Origin: Tillandsia leiboldiana
Taxonomy: Eukaryota; Streptophyta; Magnoliopsida; Poales; Bromeliaceae
Assembly: GCA_029204045.2 (NCBI GenBank)
Contig: CM055060.1
Coordinates: forward strand, 55,105,177-55,169,176
Length of the DNA stretch: 64,000 bases
Direction of reading: 5' to 3'
The position numbers and the translations under genes are program-made. A model generated the notes under the pieces. That model did not search any database, was not told the DNA's origin, and saw only the letters and a list, made by a program, of their open reading frames with translations. Below, piece by piece: positions 34,007 through 51,800 of this stretch. Each line of letters begins with the position of its first letter. The first letter of the stretch is position 1.

Positions 34007-36031
34007 TGTTGGAAAATTCGGTACTCGTTCCGATACCAGATTCTGTAAATTTGCAATCCGCTCCGATATCGTAATTCATACCGGTACCGTCTAAAGTTGG
34101 AATTTCGTAATGAAAACGTTAAATCTGGTATTTTTATAAAAGAAAAAAACTGTTTTCTTAACATAAGAGGAAATAGCATAATCACTGAGTAGAAAAAAAA
34201 GCAAAACAGAAAATATACGGATGAAATAAAATTCATTAACCAAGAAAATAATTACACCGACTCTTCTTTTATTCTGCAATAAAATAGCTTCAACTTGAGC
34301 CCTACTCCTGAATCTCTCTCACTTTTCTCTCGTCTTCTATAAACTTAGAAGACTATGGGTGTGACTAAATCCTAGCCCCCACCACATTCTTGGGTGTAAC
34401 CACCACTATATGAATGTGGCTAAATTCTAGTCCCCACCACCTCCATAGGTGTTACCACTACCGTGGGTGTGGATACCACAATATGGGTGTGGCTAAATTA
34501 TAGCTCTCACCACCTCCATATGTATTACCACCACCGTGGGTATATCCACCTTAACACCACCGTCAAATAATAGCACATATGCTATATTTATAGCTTACAA
34601 TAAAAACTATCCAAATTCTAGTTTAAATAAATTTGTATTCTAATTAATATTTAAATCTTAACAAACTTATCTCTTTAAGATTTAAATATTAATCTTAATC
34701 CAAATAGGATTCAACTACAAATCTAATCAAATCTTAATAATTTCCACCTTGATTTGATTTGTAGTTTTCAATCACTACATCAAGTTCTCCTCCGCTCCAC
34801 CTTGAGCGACTGCATCTCCGATCTCGCTTTTGGATTCTCTAGTTCCACCTAAAGCCGAAAAATCATATACCTTCGAGTCCAACACGCCTAGTGAGATCAA
34901 ATTGTGATCGCCTCCTGTGATAATCGGTAATCCAGTACTCTGATGTCGATCTCTCATAAGGATCGATAACCTTTGGCTCTGATACTAATTATTGAAAAAA
35001 TTCGGTACTCGCCTCGATACCAGATTCTATGAATCTGCAACCTGCTCCGATACCACAATCCACTTTGGTACCGCCTAGAGTTGATATTCCGCAGCGGAAA
35101 CGTCAAATTAGATTTTTTACCAAAAACTCGTCCTCTCAACATAACTGGAACTAGCACAACCACCTAGGAAAAGAAAAAAAATAAAACAGAAAATACATAG
35201 GTGAAATAAAATTCATTAACCAAGAAAAGAATTACACCAACTCATATTTTCTTCTGCAATAGAGTTGCTTTAACCCGAGCCCTCTTCCTGAATCTCTCTC
35301 ACCATTCTCTCGTCTTCTATAAACTTAGAAGACTATGAGTGTGGCTAAATCCTAGTCCCCACCACCTCTTTGGGTGTAACCACCACTATATGAGTGTGGC
35401 TAAATTCTAGCCCCCACCACCTCCATAGGTGTTACCACCACTGTGGGTGTAGATACCACTATATGGGCGTGACTAAATTCTAGTCTCCACAACTTTCATG
35501 AGTATTACCACCACTGTGGATATATCCACCTTAACACCACCGTCAAATAATTAATAGCACATATGCTATCTTTTCTTCTGCAATAGAGTAATTTCAACCC
35601 GAGCCCTCCTCCTGAATCTCTCTCACCATTTTCTCATTTTCTATAAATCTAGAAGACTATGGGTGTGGCAAAATCCTAACCCCCACCACCTCTTTGGGTG
35701 TAACCACCACTATATGAGTGTGGCTAAATTCTAGCCCCACCACCTTCATGGGTGTTACCACCACTGTGGGTGTGAATACCACTATATGGATGTGGCTAAA
35801 TTCTAGCCCCCACCACTTTCATGAATATTATCACCACCGTGAATATATCCACCTTAACACTACCGTCAAATAATAACACATATGCTATATTTATAGCTTA
35901 TAACAAAAACTATCTAAATTATAGTCTAAATAAATTTTTATTCTAATTAATATTTAAATCTTAACAAATTTATTTTTTAAATTTTAAATATTAATTTTAA
36001 TCCAACTAGAATTCAACTACAAATCTAATTA
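34007..36031 (-). mobile_element. Very short non-autonomous LTR retrotransposon (TRIM/LARD-like)
   Basis: Two direct repeats flank a tiny interior. The 3' LTR (minus strand) is 34007-34729, with TGTTGGAAAATTCGG and CTAATCA at its plus-strand ends, the TG...CA rule. The 5' LTR is 34990-36031. Next to the 5' LTR, at about 34976-34987, GGCTCTGATACTA is the reverse complement of an initiator-Met tRNA primer-binding site (TGGTATCAGAGC in intact elements). The interior, 34730-34989, is only about 260 bp and has no frame. The 5' LTR is longer because a roughly 325-bp part is duplicated within it (35251 and 35576). The repeated GGGTGTGGCTAAAT and CCCCACCACCT words recur throughout the LTRs. No target duplication was found. 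Confidence 0.75.
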
Positions 36032-36152
36032 AATACTAAGAGAAAGAAAGCTTATAGAATTCAACTACAAATCTAATTAAATACTAAGAGAAAGAAAGCT
36101 TATAGAATTCAACTACAAATCTAATTAAATACTAAGAGAAAGAAAGCTTATG
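36009..36152. repeat. Three tandem copies of a 48-bp unit
   Basis: The unit beginning GAATTCAACTACAAATCTAA and ending AAAGAAAGCTTATA occurs at 36009, 36057 and 36105 with virtually no differences. It straddles the outer edge of the LTR element. Confidence 0.92.
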
Positions 36153-36587
36153 TTTCTTTCATGAATGGCCATGGCCATAAATAAGGTTGAAGTATACGGA
36201 GAGAGACAAGACAGAAGCACACAGGTGAAACCCTGCGCGGAGGCCCTGATCCCCGTACGTAAATTTAATATTTGGTCACGAACAGTGTTTACGTGACCTT
36301 GTCCATGTCTCAACCCAGTATGAATGCAACAGAGGGTTGAGGAATTAAGCCCCTGGTAATTAAAGCTGGTACGTGCGAGCCCATGGTTTCCTTACACTGG
36401 TAATTGGTAAACCCCTCTCTTATTTGGAGTACTACGTACAAACTCTAATAAAAACATATCACACATACCTAACTATATATATATACCAACATGTACAAAA
36501 CAAACTTATTGTATAGATCTTACGAGATTGCATATTATTTATGCTTAACAAATACTCCTTACCGTGTCTTTCCGCACCTCAACGGAG
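36153..36587. promoter_or_regulatory. Upstream region of the plant cysteine oxidase gene
   Basis: This 435-bp gap must hold the promoter and leader. I see no convincing TATA box at a suitable distance. The first 120 bases may belong to the preceding repeat. An additional non-coding leader exon farther upstream cannot be excluded. Confidence 0.35.
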
Positions 36588-40879
<4,292 letters not shown>

Positions 40880-41103
40880 GTTTTTTTTTTATTTTTGTAT
40901 GTGTGTGTGATCTTGCTGTGATGATTATCATGCTTGTCGATGTTCTTTGTATATATTTGTATATGTAATCTGTTAGCTATATGTGCAGAGATAATAAATT
41001 GCTAAGGTTAATTTTGAGTTAATTACCATAATAAACTACTGAGGTTTTGAGTTATTAATGAACTACGTACCTGAGGGAATCGTTTGCTATTAATGAATTA
41101 GCT

Positions 41104-41108
<5 letters not shown>

Positions 41109-41152
<44 letters not shown>
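41109..41152. repeat. Poly(T) run of 44 bases
   Basis: An uninterrupted T run followed by GTTGTTGTTG. It could be the poly(A) tail of a minus-strand retroposon, but I found no LINE or SINE body beside it. Confidence 0.9.
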
Positions 41153-41153
<1 letters not shown>

Positions 41154-41283
41154 TTGTTGTTGCTCTTCTTGTTAATAATTAATAAATTGCATGTATTCAA
41201 ACCAATTGTACGTGCTCGTGAAAAACTACTATATGAAGCTAATTCACGAAGTCATGGGGTGTAGATGGGTATGTGAAGGATTA

Positions 41284-41557
41284 ATTCTATACTAGTTAAA
41301 TACCCGCGTTTCGCGACAGACGAATAAATTGATATTTTCGAATGCACATTTCAAAGGATTCATTTTAAATTGATATTTTTGAAGCCGATCAAAGATAATC
41401 TTCAAATATGTAAGATGATCAGTTCTATTTCGTGTCTTGACCACCAAGTCATCGATATAACATTCGACCAACTTGTACAACAACTCATTAAAAATGATCG
41501 TCAACGCTCTTTGGTAAGTGACACATGCATTCTTTAATAAAAAAGCATGATTTTATA
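41284..41557 (-). pseudogene. Ty3/gypsy reverse transcriptase relic
   Basis: On the minus strand the frame reads LLKNACVTYQRALTIIFNEL, then VECYIDDLVVKTRNRTDHLT and QKYQFKMNPLKCAF. This is the gypsy reverse transcriptase palm with its catalytic YIDD box. Only about 85 codons remain; the rest of pol, gag and the LTRs are absent. The plus-strand left border (CTATACTAGTTAAATACCCG then CGTTTCGCG) looks like the start of another element type, so this may be a captured fragment. Confidence 0.8.
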
Positions 41558-42897
41558 ACAAAAATTATCTTTAGGAGTTCTAAAAGTCATGTGAATAGTA
41601 TCGTCCTTTTGGGCATGATTTTTTTCTTTTACAAAAAGAAAAAATCTGTAATTAAAATGCTTTAATTAATAATAATAATAAAAAGCTCCATCCCTTTTTT
41701 CCTCCTTTTACTCTAGGAGCAGAGGAAACAATTTTCGCTTGGACCTCAGCGTCCGGCGAATACAATGGCGGCAGCAACAATGAAGGCGGATAAAGCCACG
41801 GCGATGACAACAGTGAGTTTTGGTGTCGGGACGAAGCTGCAACCGGAACGCGCCTCGTTCCCTCGACTGCAGCGACAGCGGGTTTTGGGTTGCCAAGGCG
41901 GAGGAGGAAGCTGTGGAGCATCAGGTTAGGAGACGACTTGCTCCGGGACGACGATAGGGGTGGATAGCGGGTTACTCTCTTGCTCTTCTTCTTCTTCTTC
42001 TTCTTGTGCGGGTGGCTCCCCCCTCTCCTTTCTCCGTTGAAGCCATTTTATAAGGTTCCGAGGATCCCAAATCTCCGAATCTTCGCCGGCAATTGACAGC
42101 GACAAGAGGGTTTGGCGTGATCCACAGCTAGCTCCGTCGGATTTGCGTTTGGCGACGATGATGACGCGCATGATTTCCGGAATATCCGACTCTCATGATG
42201 ACTACGACGATCTAAATTTAAATTGAAACTGATCATGAGGAGCACGTCCGCAATAGGACAGGGCTCTTAGACCACGTCGCCATTAGGTTAGAAAGATAGG
42301 AGTCTGAGAGAAAGTAAAGAGAAACACGAAAAATACGGAGAAGCCGAGATGGAGTATGTGAGAGAGTAGCCGAAAACGTGAAGAAACCGAGTTCAATTCG
42401 CCCTTTAATGTAATTATGTTGATTGTATAGATGAACTAATTAATTTAACACTTGAAAAAAAAAATGAAACTCTAATTTAACCACATTTGACAAAGTAAAC
42501 GGAGCGAGTGCACAAGTGATGTAACATGCATGTCAATATGTCATTTGATGGGTAGAATTTCAATTAACTAATAGCCGATTCAAAAAACATTATTGCAATT
42601 TATTTAATAGATCTATAAATGACACCAAACTTTCGAGGGACTAATTTGAAAAAAAAAAATCCCACTAAAAATTAAAAGTGACCGTTAAGTAGCGCGCGTA
42701 CGAATGTAGCCCGGCCCACTAGGGTTTCGATTTAAGGGGGCCCAAATCGTGTCGAGCCATACGAGAAGAGGGCTCGAGTCGCTCGACGGGGCGAAGCAAA
42801 AGTGCAAAACCCCCGATCGAAAACCCCCCAAAACCCTCCCCTGAGATCTGCGGCGGCGCCACCGCGGTAGCGATTCTCCGAGAAGCGCGCTTCGGGC
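41558..42897. other. Spacer between the cysteine oxidase and methyltransferase genes
   Basis: Positions 41690-42260 are GC-rich, with short minus-strand frames rich in Ser, Arg and Glu but no domain I know; this may be a captured gene piece. Positions 42400-42690 are AT-rich. The last 200 bases before 42898 are GC-rich and must contain the promoter and leader of the methyltransferase gene. They include TAGGGTTTCG near 42720, a word common near plant translation-related gene starts. Confidence 0.45.
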
Positions 42898-45800
42898 ATG
42901 GGCGGTGGGCAGAAGCGCGGCCGCACTCAGCGGCGGCACTTCAAGCAGAGCCGCGAGAACGTGTGGAAGCTCAACTCCAAGAAGACCCGCCCGGACGCCG
43001 ACGCTGATGCCGACGCCGATGCCAACGCCGATGCCAACCCCAAGTGGGAACCCTTCGCCACCCAAAACCTTGGCTTCGACGAGTACTACAAGGTGCTGCT
43101 CCTCTCCGCACTTCCACAAGATCGATTCTTGGTTTTGAGTGGATTTGTTTCGATAATTCGGATATTATACGTGGTGGGTCGTTTGTTTCGTTTTAATTGC
43201 GCGTTCTTGGAGGAAAAGGTGAATTTGTTGGATTATTCTTTGGCGCCATCCAAATGGGGATTCCCTTTCTCCCTCTTTTCGATCTGTGAAGTCATTTCGT
43301 TTTAATTGCGAGTTCTCGGAGGAAAAGGTGAATTTTTTGGTTCATTCTTTGGTGCCATCCAAATGGGGATTCCCTTTCTCCCTCTTTTCGATCTGTGAAA
43401 TCATTTCGTTTTAATTGCGAGTTCTCGGATGAAAAGGTGAATTTTTTGGTTCATTCTTTCGTGCCATCCAAATGGGGATTCCCTTTCTCCCTCCTTTTTG
43501 ATCTGTGAAATCATTTCGTTTTAATTGCGAATTCTTGGACGAAAAGGTGAATTTTTTGGTTCATTCTTTAGTGCCATCCGAATGGGGATTCCCTTTCTCC
43601 CTCTTTTTGATCTGTGAAATCATGTTTATGCTTGCGCTCTATGATGTGTAACACAAATAGGATATGCTTAACATGACGTGATATGATACCTCTAGTGGTA
43701 TTGTGATGGATGTGTACGTGTATACAGACACGAAGACATACATACATATACATGCATGTTGTCGACGATAGGTGTGTAGATGCAGGACATGCCGTGAATA
43801 ATCAAAATCTCTTCTTGGCGAGTGTTTAATGAGCATGCTAAAAGTACTTGAGCCATAAGTGGATTTTGATTTAATATGAAGAAGTATCTGAGCTGTACCT
43901 ATGAGGTAACCGATGTGCATGAAGATGTGGTATCCAATAAGAACAAGCCTGTAGTATTAAACTATCTGAGCATTATAGCTTGTGCTTGCCAAGTTCTTGA
44001 AAGATTAGCTTTGTTTGCTAATTTTACGATAGACAATGGCAAAGGGTCTAGGGTCAGTGTTGCGTGGTTGGAATAGGGGATTTTACAAGTTTGTTTTGTG
44101 CGGAAAGTATGGTATTTATACAATGTTTGTGTTGCTAGACCATATGGTGTAAGGTTAAAGGTGGGATCATATCTGGAGGGTTGATCCGTATAGATAATGA
44201 TTTGGTAGAATTGTTCTGGAATTGCTGACATTGCTGTCTCAAAATATATCTCTAGGAGCAAGGCATTGTTCCTGCAGATGAGTGGGATGAATTCATTTCT
44301 TTGCTCCGAAAGCCTCTGCCTGCAGCATTTAGAATCAATGCAAGGTAATCCTGGATTGAACTCACAAAAGAGTTGCTGTTATACCATATAAATTTGATAT
44401 CAAATGTACCGTAAATGTAGCAGATTTACAATTCTCTAGATTTGTTCAGAATTATGTCATTTTCTGCTTGAGATATCTTGCAGCCATTCATAATCATTTA
44501 TTTGACTATTGTAAGACCATAGCCAAGTTGTTCAGTTTAAAAAAAAAAGCCTGAGTTCTGTTAATTGAAGGATGATAACACTTGTTGTTAGTAAGGGCTT
44601 GCAGAGTTGATGATATTTCGAAATTTAATTGATTCAAAATGATAAGCATCATTGTTACACTAGCTGCAGTTTCTAGTTTTCTCCTAGTTTTGTCTCTGTG
44701 TGCTCTTTATTCCTTGTACGTTTAGCTTGCTTTAATAACGACCTGTCACGTATCAAGTAAGATTCCATTTAGTGCTGCCACGTATCAAGTAAGATTCCAT
44801 TTAGTGCAATTGATACCATACTAGAAGTTGAAGATCAAAGTGAAATTTGCTATGGTGCAGTATCTGCAGATTAGGTGATAAATTCATCAGATGAAAATAA
44901 TCTGTAGCTTGCTGTCTTATAACTCCATCTGGCAATTTTTATGCAATGTGTCTTATCAATAACTGCTTGTTTAGTTCCTTAGACCTTCGTGTTTGGTGCT
45001 ACGTTTGCAAAATAACTAACATCAACTCCTCATTTTACAGTGGCCAGTTTTTTCAGGACATTCGATCACAGTTGGAAAATGACTTCATGAAATCACTGCA
45101 GGCTGAGGTTTCATTTAAATAGTTGCTTGATAAATTATTAGTTTTTACGTGCTCTTTTCTAACTTTCAGCCATTCTAATTGTTTACAGGTAACAGATGAT
45201 TATGAAGCGGAAGCTATTAGACCATTGTCATGGTATCCAGGGAATGTTGCATGGCATTTGAACTTTTCTCGTATGCAACTTAGGAAGAACCAGGCACTTG
45301 AGAGGTAATTGTTCTTGAGTAGACTATTTTTATGCCATTTGAAGTACAGTACCATGAAAGAAATTTACAAGATTTTCTTTTAATGCTTCATTTGGATGAT
45401 ATGTATTTTTAGTTGTACTGGTCTCTATTCATTTGGACTATTTGGATTTTCTTACACCACACTGATGCTATATAAGCACCAATTTTGGAACGATTATTTT
45501 ATTGCCATTCTTGTGAATGAGAAATTTTATTGTAAATTGGCTATTGTCTATTTTGCTAGTCCTGTTTAATTATGCTGCCTAATGGCGAATTCCAGGTTCC
45601 ATGAGTTTTTAAAGCAAGAGAATGAGATTGGGAACATAACAAGGCAAGAGGCTGTCAGCATGGTGGGCATCTTCAGCTGGATCTGTTCAAGAAGCTATTT
45701 ATCATCTATATAGTATTATGTAGTACTTTGTTGTAGTGCTTACAGTCATTTTAAAATGTTTGCTGCAGGTTCCTCCGCTTTTCCTTGATGTACTACCGGA

Positions 45801-48800
45801 TCACCACATTCTTGACAGTATGCTATTTCTATTCATCAGATAATTCATGTTCAATATTTTCTTTTTCATCATTTAATTGTTATAGACCATCATCTGGTTT
45901 TTTTTTTTTTTTTTGGATGCCGTTATAGTGACACATTACATGCATATATTGGGTTTAGGAGTTCTATGCCATGCCCAATACTAGGATTGTCGTCCATGAG
46001 TATAGGTAGTACTGTTACTATGAACAATTTATATTTATTTTTCTCTGCAGTGTGTGCTGCTCCAGGATCTAAAACTTTCCAGTTGCTTGAAATTATACAC
46101 CAATCAATAGGACCCGGTGTACTTCCCAATGGGCTGGTACTTTCTTTTAAGCTTTGAATTTTCAAGTCATTTCTTTATGGTTAAAAATGCATATAATGCC
46201 CTGGATGTATCATAATTTGCTTCTTATTTTTCTCGATAATCAAAATCTACTGTTGAAAATTTGATTGATTCATTAGAAACCTGTATCCTACCCCCCCTAG
46301 AGAAGGGAATAATGTGGTAAGTTTTATAGATCTAGGGGGTTGTCCATAGGGGCTTGATTTCTGAATCTGGTGAAGTGAAAATTGCCATTTATCCAAAGGG
46401 GTTATTTGCATTTCAACCTTTCTGTATTGGATGGTCTGATCGAGTGAGAATCCTAAGGATTCTGAATTACGTATCTCTGTGGTGGTTTGCTTTGCTTGGT
46501 GATATGTTTTGCTTTGAATGCTACTTTAATTGATAATCAAGGTGATAGCTAATGACGCCGATGTTCAAAGATGCAATCTCCTCATCCATCAAACAAAGAG
46601 GATGTGCACCGCCAACTTGATAGTAACAAATCATGAAGCCCAACACTTTCCCAGTTGTTCTTTGAAAAAGGGTCAGGGAGTTGCTTCTGAAGGACAGGAG
46701 GAGCTGGGAAAACATATATTGGAGTTTGACCGTGTTTTATGTGATGTTCCTTGTAGTGGTGACGGCACCCTGCGCAAGGCTCCTGATATCTGGAGAAAAT
46801 GGTAATACATATTAGTATTCTACTTCCCTTTGCTTTTGATTTCATTGGTGCTCCTTTCGGTTTTCTTGATAAATAAAAGCTATTTTCAGGAATGCAGGCT
46901 TGGGAAATGGTCTTCATCGTCTCCAAGTGGAGATTGCTATGCGTGGTAACTATAAAACGTCGAGCAGTTTATCTGAGATCTATTTACATATGTACTTCTG
47001 CAGAGTTATTCATTTACATGTATTTTCAAAATCATGTATTTTCACGTCTTAACTTGAAACTTCTGAAATAGTTGGTACACGTAAAAATCAAGAGAAGCAG
47101 AGTTGTGCTATGTTGAAGAAGACACTCCATCTTTATTAAAATCTTTGACTTAAATCATATTGTTTTCTACTGGGAAACTTTTATGAAGCAGCTAGCCATA
47201 GTTACGTTTTAGGTTTATGCCACTACAAGTGTTTCCATTGCAGGTTTAGCTTTGCTTAAAGTGGGTGGAAGAATGGTCTACTCTACCTGTTCAATGAACC
47301 CAGTTGAAAATGAAGCTGTTGTTGCTGAGGTTAATTTGATATCTGCTTGAAATATTATACTTCAGGAATATTTTTCATTACATGATTTTCTAGTATGTTC
47401 AAATCACTTGCTCTGTATTGTGTTTGAAATGTAGTAAATTAAATATTGGATAGTCTACTTCTGTGCCGTCCAAAAAACTTATATGTATAATACTTTGGAT
47501 TTGCTTGCATGATTCTTGCACTATGTGCTTTGATCTAGCTTTTCACTCTATATGAACTATGATACTTGGGATTTATGATTACCCTTACTTTTGTTTCTTC
47601 AGAACATGAAGTTGTGCATTTGTTATTTACGGCTTAAATACATGTTTTGATATTTACTTCCTGAAGATTGACCTCCATTTCTATTTCATTCTTATAGTTG
47701 AATATAACAATTAAGTCCTGAATTTCTTTTTTGGATAACAATTAGGCCTTTCTATTAGGACACTGTCTGAAAAATACATCACAGAAGTGCCACCATCAGT
47801 CTTTGTTTGGTTAAAGTATAAAATTTGAGGATAAAATTGATATTGGGGTGAAATTATAGGGACTAAATGCTAAAGTTGAAACTTAGAGGATGAAATTGAA
47901 ATGGGGAATCAAACTAAAGAGACTTGAACTATTACAATTGAAACCAAGGATTGAAGTGCCGTGGCACGGGGGTGTGCCAGCCGTTCCCTGGCACGATATG
48001 GCACAGGCACGCTTGCGTGCCAACGGACACGCACAATCTCCTAGTGGCACGCTTTGGTACGGTCTTATTTTACTTTTTTCTTTCCAATAAACCTTTAAAA
48101 TATTATTTTAAAAATTTTAGAGTAATATTTACGGACACGCACAATCTCCTAGTGGCACGCTTTGGTACGGTCTTATTTTACTTTTTTCTTTCCAATAAAC
48201 TTTTAAAATGTTATTTTAAAAATTTTAGAGTAATATTTATAAATTTTGGCTATGTATTGATTTACCTTAATCTAATGCCAATAATAACTTACTAACTTAC
48301 TAGTTAATAGCTTAATATAGTAGTGGTCTTCTTCATAGAGAAAATTATTTTTTTTAAAATTTTTATAAAAATTTGCAAGATCCATTCGTATTGATTCGAT
48401 GAAAGATTATATGATGACTAGACTAAACTAGAATGAGACCCCAAGTGCAGTGATAGTTTCTTTTCATTTTTAAATTTTTATAAAATATTTATAAAAAATT
48501 AAAGAAATTAATTTTTTCTAAAAATTTTAAAAAAATTATAAAATCTGTCCATGAAAATTTAATAATAAACCATACTATGAATAAGCAATAATAATAATTG
48601 ATTAACTTTTTTTAGAAAAATGATTTATCTTTTATTTTTTAGAATTTTAAAAATTATAAAATATGAATTCGAAAAAAATATATTTTTTAAAATTTTTATG
48701 AAAAATTTGCAAGTTCATCTAAAAAAATTAATTTATCTTAAATTTAAATAAGAAAATTTGTGCAATTTATTTATAAAAACTTAATATTAAACCATATGAC

Positions 48801-51800
48801 ATATACATTAAGCAAATTTAAATATCAATTGCTTTTATTTAGTTTTCAATTTTATTAGAATTCTTATATTTTTAAATATAATAATAAAATTTTCAAAGTT
48901 AAGAATATTTTAAATCTCGCACAAAATATTAAATCCGTAAAAAGAAATTAAAAATGAACCATATAATGATTAAATCAAGTAGATATATTTTCAGATTTTT
49001 GTAAATTGTTAATAAAAATTTATATAATTTCATATTTCTTTACAAAATAAACTTTACAAGTTAAATATATTCTAAATGTATGGAAAAAAAAATTTAAGTT
49101 GTAAATTTTTTGGCTTATCTAATAAGTAAATATTTGATTTTACTATTTCTTTACCTTTTCTTTTAAGATCGAAGTGATCAAAAAATAATAGGAGATTGAA
49201 AATTTTTTTTTTTTAAAAAAATTATTAGAAAAAGGGGAAGAAAAAAATAGAAAGGAAAAAAATAGAGTAAGTGATGTGAGAGGAAAGAAAAGAAAGCGCA
49301 GAATAGAAGAAAAGGTAGAAGCAAAAAAAAAAAATAGATGAGAGGGATAAAGGTCTATGCAAGAAACCCAAAAATACAAAAGGTCGAAGTAAAAAAATAA
49401 TAATTAAAAACACCGCCTAATTGGTAGCACGATACGTATCGCTCCGTGCCATAAGGCACGGATGGATACTTAATTCCTTGATTGAAACTCTAGGGACAAT
49501 GTTAAAGTTCAGCTTAAACTTCAGGTACTAAATTTGTAGATTATCCATTGTTTTTCAGTGATATTGGTGTGCTTATTAGGCATTTTGTTTTCTTTCCCCA
49601 CAATTTTACATTCCTAGTATCCTCAAACTATCGATGTTATTCGAGCTTCCTCACAATAATAAAAAGTTAAAAGCTGTTGGGATTGAAACGTCACTTCGTG
49701 ATCCCTTCTCACTGTGATTTCTTGATTGGAAAAGAGTTAAAAATGTGATATTATTCTTGCACTTCGTGCAGTTTTCATGTTTTCTGTTATCATTCATGTT
49801 GTTGCTTAGTTTTAGTAGTTTCAGTATTCTTGATTCAGTTTGTGTTACCTCTCTTTAAATTGATTTCTGTGCTTTCTTCATGTTGCCTATATGATTAAAT
49901 TCAATTGAAGCAAGTTTTATCTCTTTCAATCCTCGTAATTGACTCAGTTCTATCTACCCATCTAGGTTCTTCGAAGAAGTGGGGGATCAGTTGAGCTTCT
50001 TGATGTCTCCAATGAGCTACCTGAATTGGTGCGCAGACCTGGTCTTAATACATGGAAGGTCATTTTCAACAAGAACAAATCTCTGGTGCCCGAGTTTTGA
50101 GTTATACTTTATTGAATTACTTTTTTGTGCTGCTTTATGCTTTTGTCTTTATATTCACCAAGAGAACATCTTCAGTAATCTCTAGGCACTTCTGGTTGGC
50201 TCAGTTGAAGGAGTGGAAATTCTCCCTAATTTTACATGTTTTTTCTTTTGTAACTCAACTTTTAGTTTAGAGCCCTTGATGATATTCTATTATTTTTACC
50301 TGTTGCCAGAATACTGTACTGCAATTTGTTTTTTCTTATTCAATATTTTGTCTTCACAAATGTTTGATTTTACATTTTTTTGACCCCACACTAATAGGTA
50401 CGTGATAGAGGAGTTTGGCTAACCTCTTATAAGGATGTTCTCCTCTATAGGCGAAGTGTAATATTACCAAGCATGTTTCCTTCTGGTCAAAGCTGCAAAG
50501 AAAACCATACACTATGCAATGATCTGCAAGAGGATGTAAAACTAGTTGGTAATGACTTGGGGGAGGAAACTGTAGGAATAGTAGTTGTAGAACAGGATCA
50601 GACAAGTATAGAGCATCAAAATACTTCTGATGACTTCAACAGCAATACCATGCCAGTGGACACCCTCAAAGCTGCAACTACAGCGAATGAAGTATCCGAA
50701 AAAAGTGTACCTCCTGAGGAATTGGATAAGAATTCCATTGCAATGGAAGTTTCAGGTTTTCCACTTCATTATTGCATGAGAATAGTTCCTCATGATCAAA
50801 ACAGTGGAGCATTTTTTATTGCTGTTCTTCAAAAGCTGGCCACTTTGCCTGGTAATTTGGGACCGAATTACTTTTACTATATTGAGGTTTAGATAATATT
50901 GTATACTTATTGTGCTATGTTGTAGTTTATGTTGTAGAAAAGGACTTACAAGTCTTCCTTTTGCAGTTGTTCCAGAGAATCATGCAAGTGAGCCCTCTAA
51001 ATTTAGACAGGTTTCAGAAAATACCAGTGAGAACCCTGAGGATGAAAATGAAGCAGAAAAAAGGATATCTGGACAAGTCTCAATTCAAGTGGAAGAAAAT
51101 ACTGACACAAATGTTCTAGAGGAGCTACTGAAATCAAATTTAAGTACTAACAATGCTTGCTCTTCAGCTAATGACAAAGACAAAGTGGGTAAGTGTGATG
51201 GTGGGAAGAGTGGCCACATGGGAATAAAGGATGTAGAGAGGAAAGGCAAGTGGCGAGGGATTGATCCTGTTGTTTTCTTCACAGATGAAAAAACTATTAA
51301 CAGCATAATTTCTTTGTATGGTATCAATAATTCGTTTCCACTCTATGGTCACCTTGTGACTCGAAACAGCGATGCTAACCATGTGAAGAGAATATACTAC
51401 TTATCAAAGTCGGTTCAGGAAGTCTTGAAACTGAATGACCAAGTTGGTCAGCGACTTAAGATTACTTCCCTTGGTTTGAAGATTTTTGTAAGTGCTCTTT
51501 CTTTCTCAACCTTATCATGTTTTTAGTTGCTTTCCAGTTGTACATGGAATCTTCTGTCACTTTATTGAGATATCAAGTGGAATCTGAATGTAATCTGACC
51601 ATATTAGCTTCTCTCTCTCAAAAAAAAAAGAGACCATATTAGCACAGCCTACAGAGCTTCATATTGCATTACTTGAGCTGTCTTTGTTAACATATCCTTC
51701 AAAATGGCAAATTTAGATTGCTCTCCTGTTTGCTTAGATGCACGAGCGAAATTCACCAAATTAAAAATTCTCTCTATTTACATGCCCAATATTATTTGCA

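Noticed and set aside
35251..35870. Repeated CCCCACCACCT / GGGTGTGGCTAAAT motif as a CRISPR-like or satellite array
   Set aside because: Spacing is irregular and the repeats lie in the LTRs of a retroelement with a primer-binding site. This is a eukaryotic nuclear locus.
36564..36587. An earlier GTG in frame with the cysteine oxidase gene
   Set aside because: Nuclear genes rarely start at GTG, and the ATG pair at 36588/36591 lies directly before the conserved sequence.
46582..46926. A 114-residue minus-strand frame across methyltransferase exons 8 and 9
   Set aside because: It is antisense to a conserved catalytic exon and runs into an intron. No independent evidence supports it.
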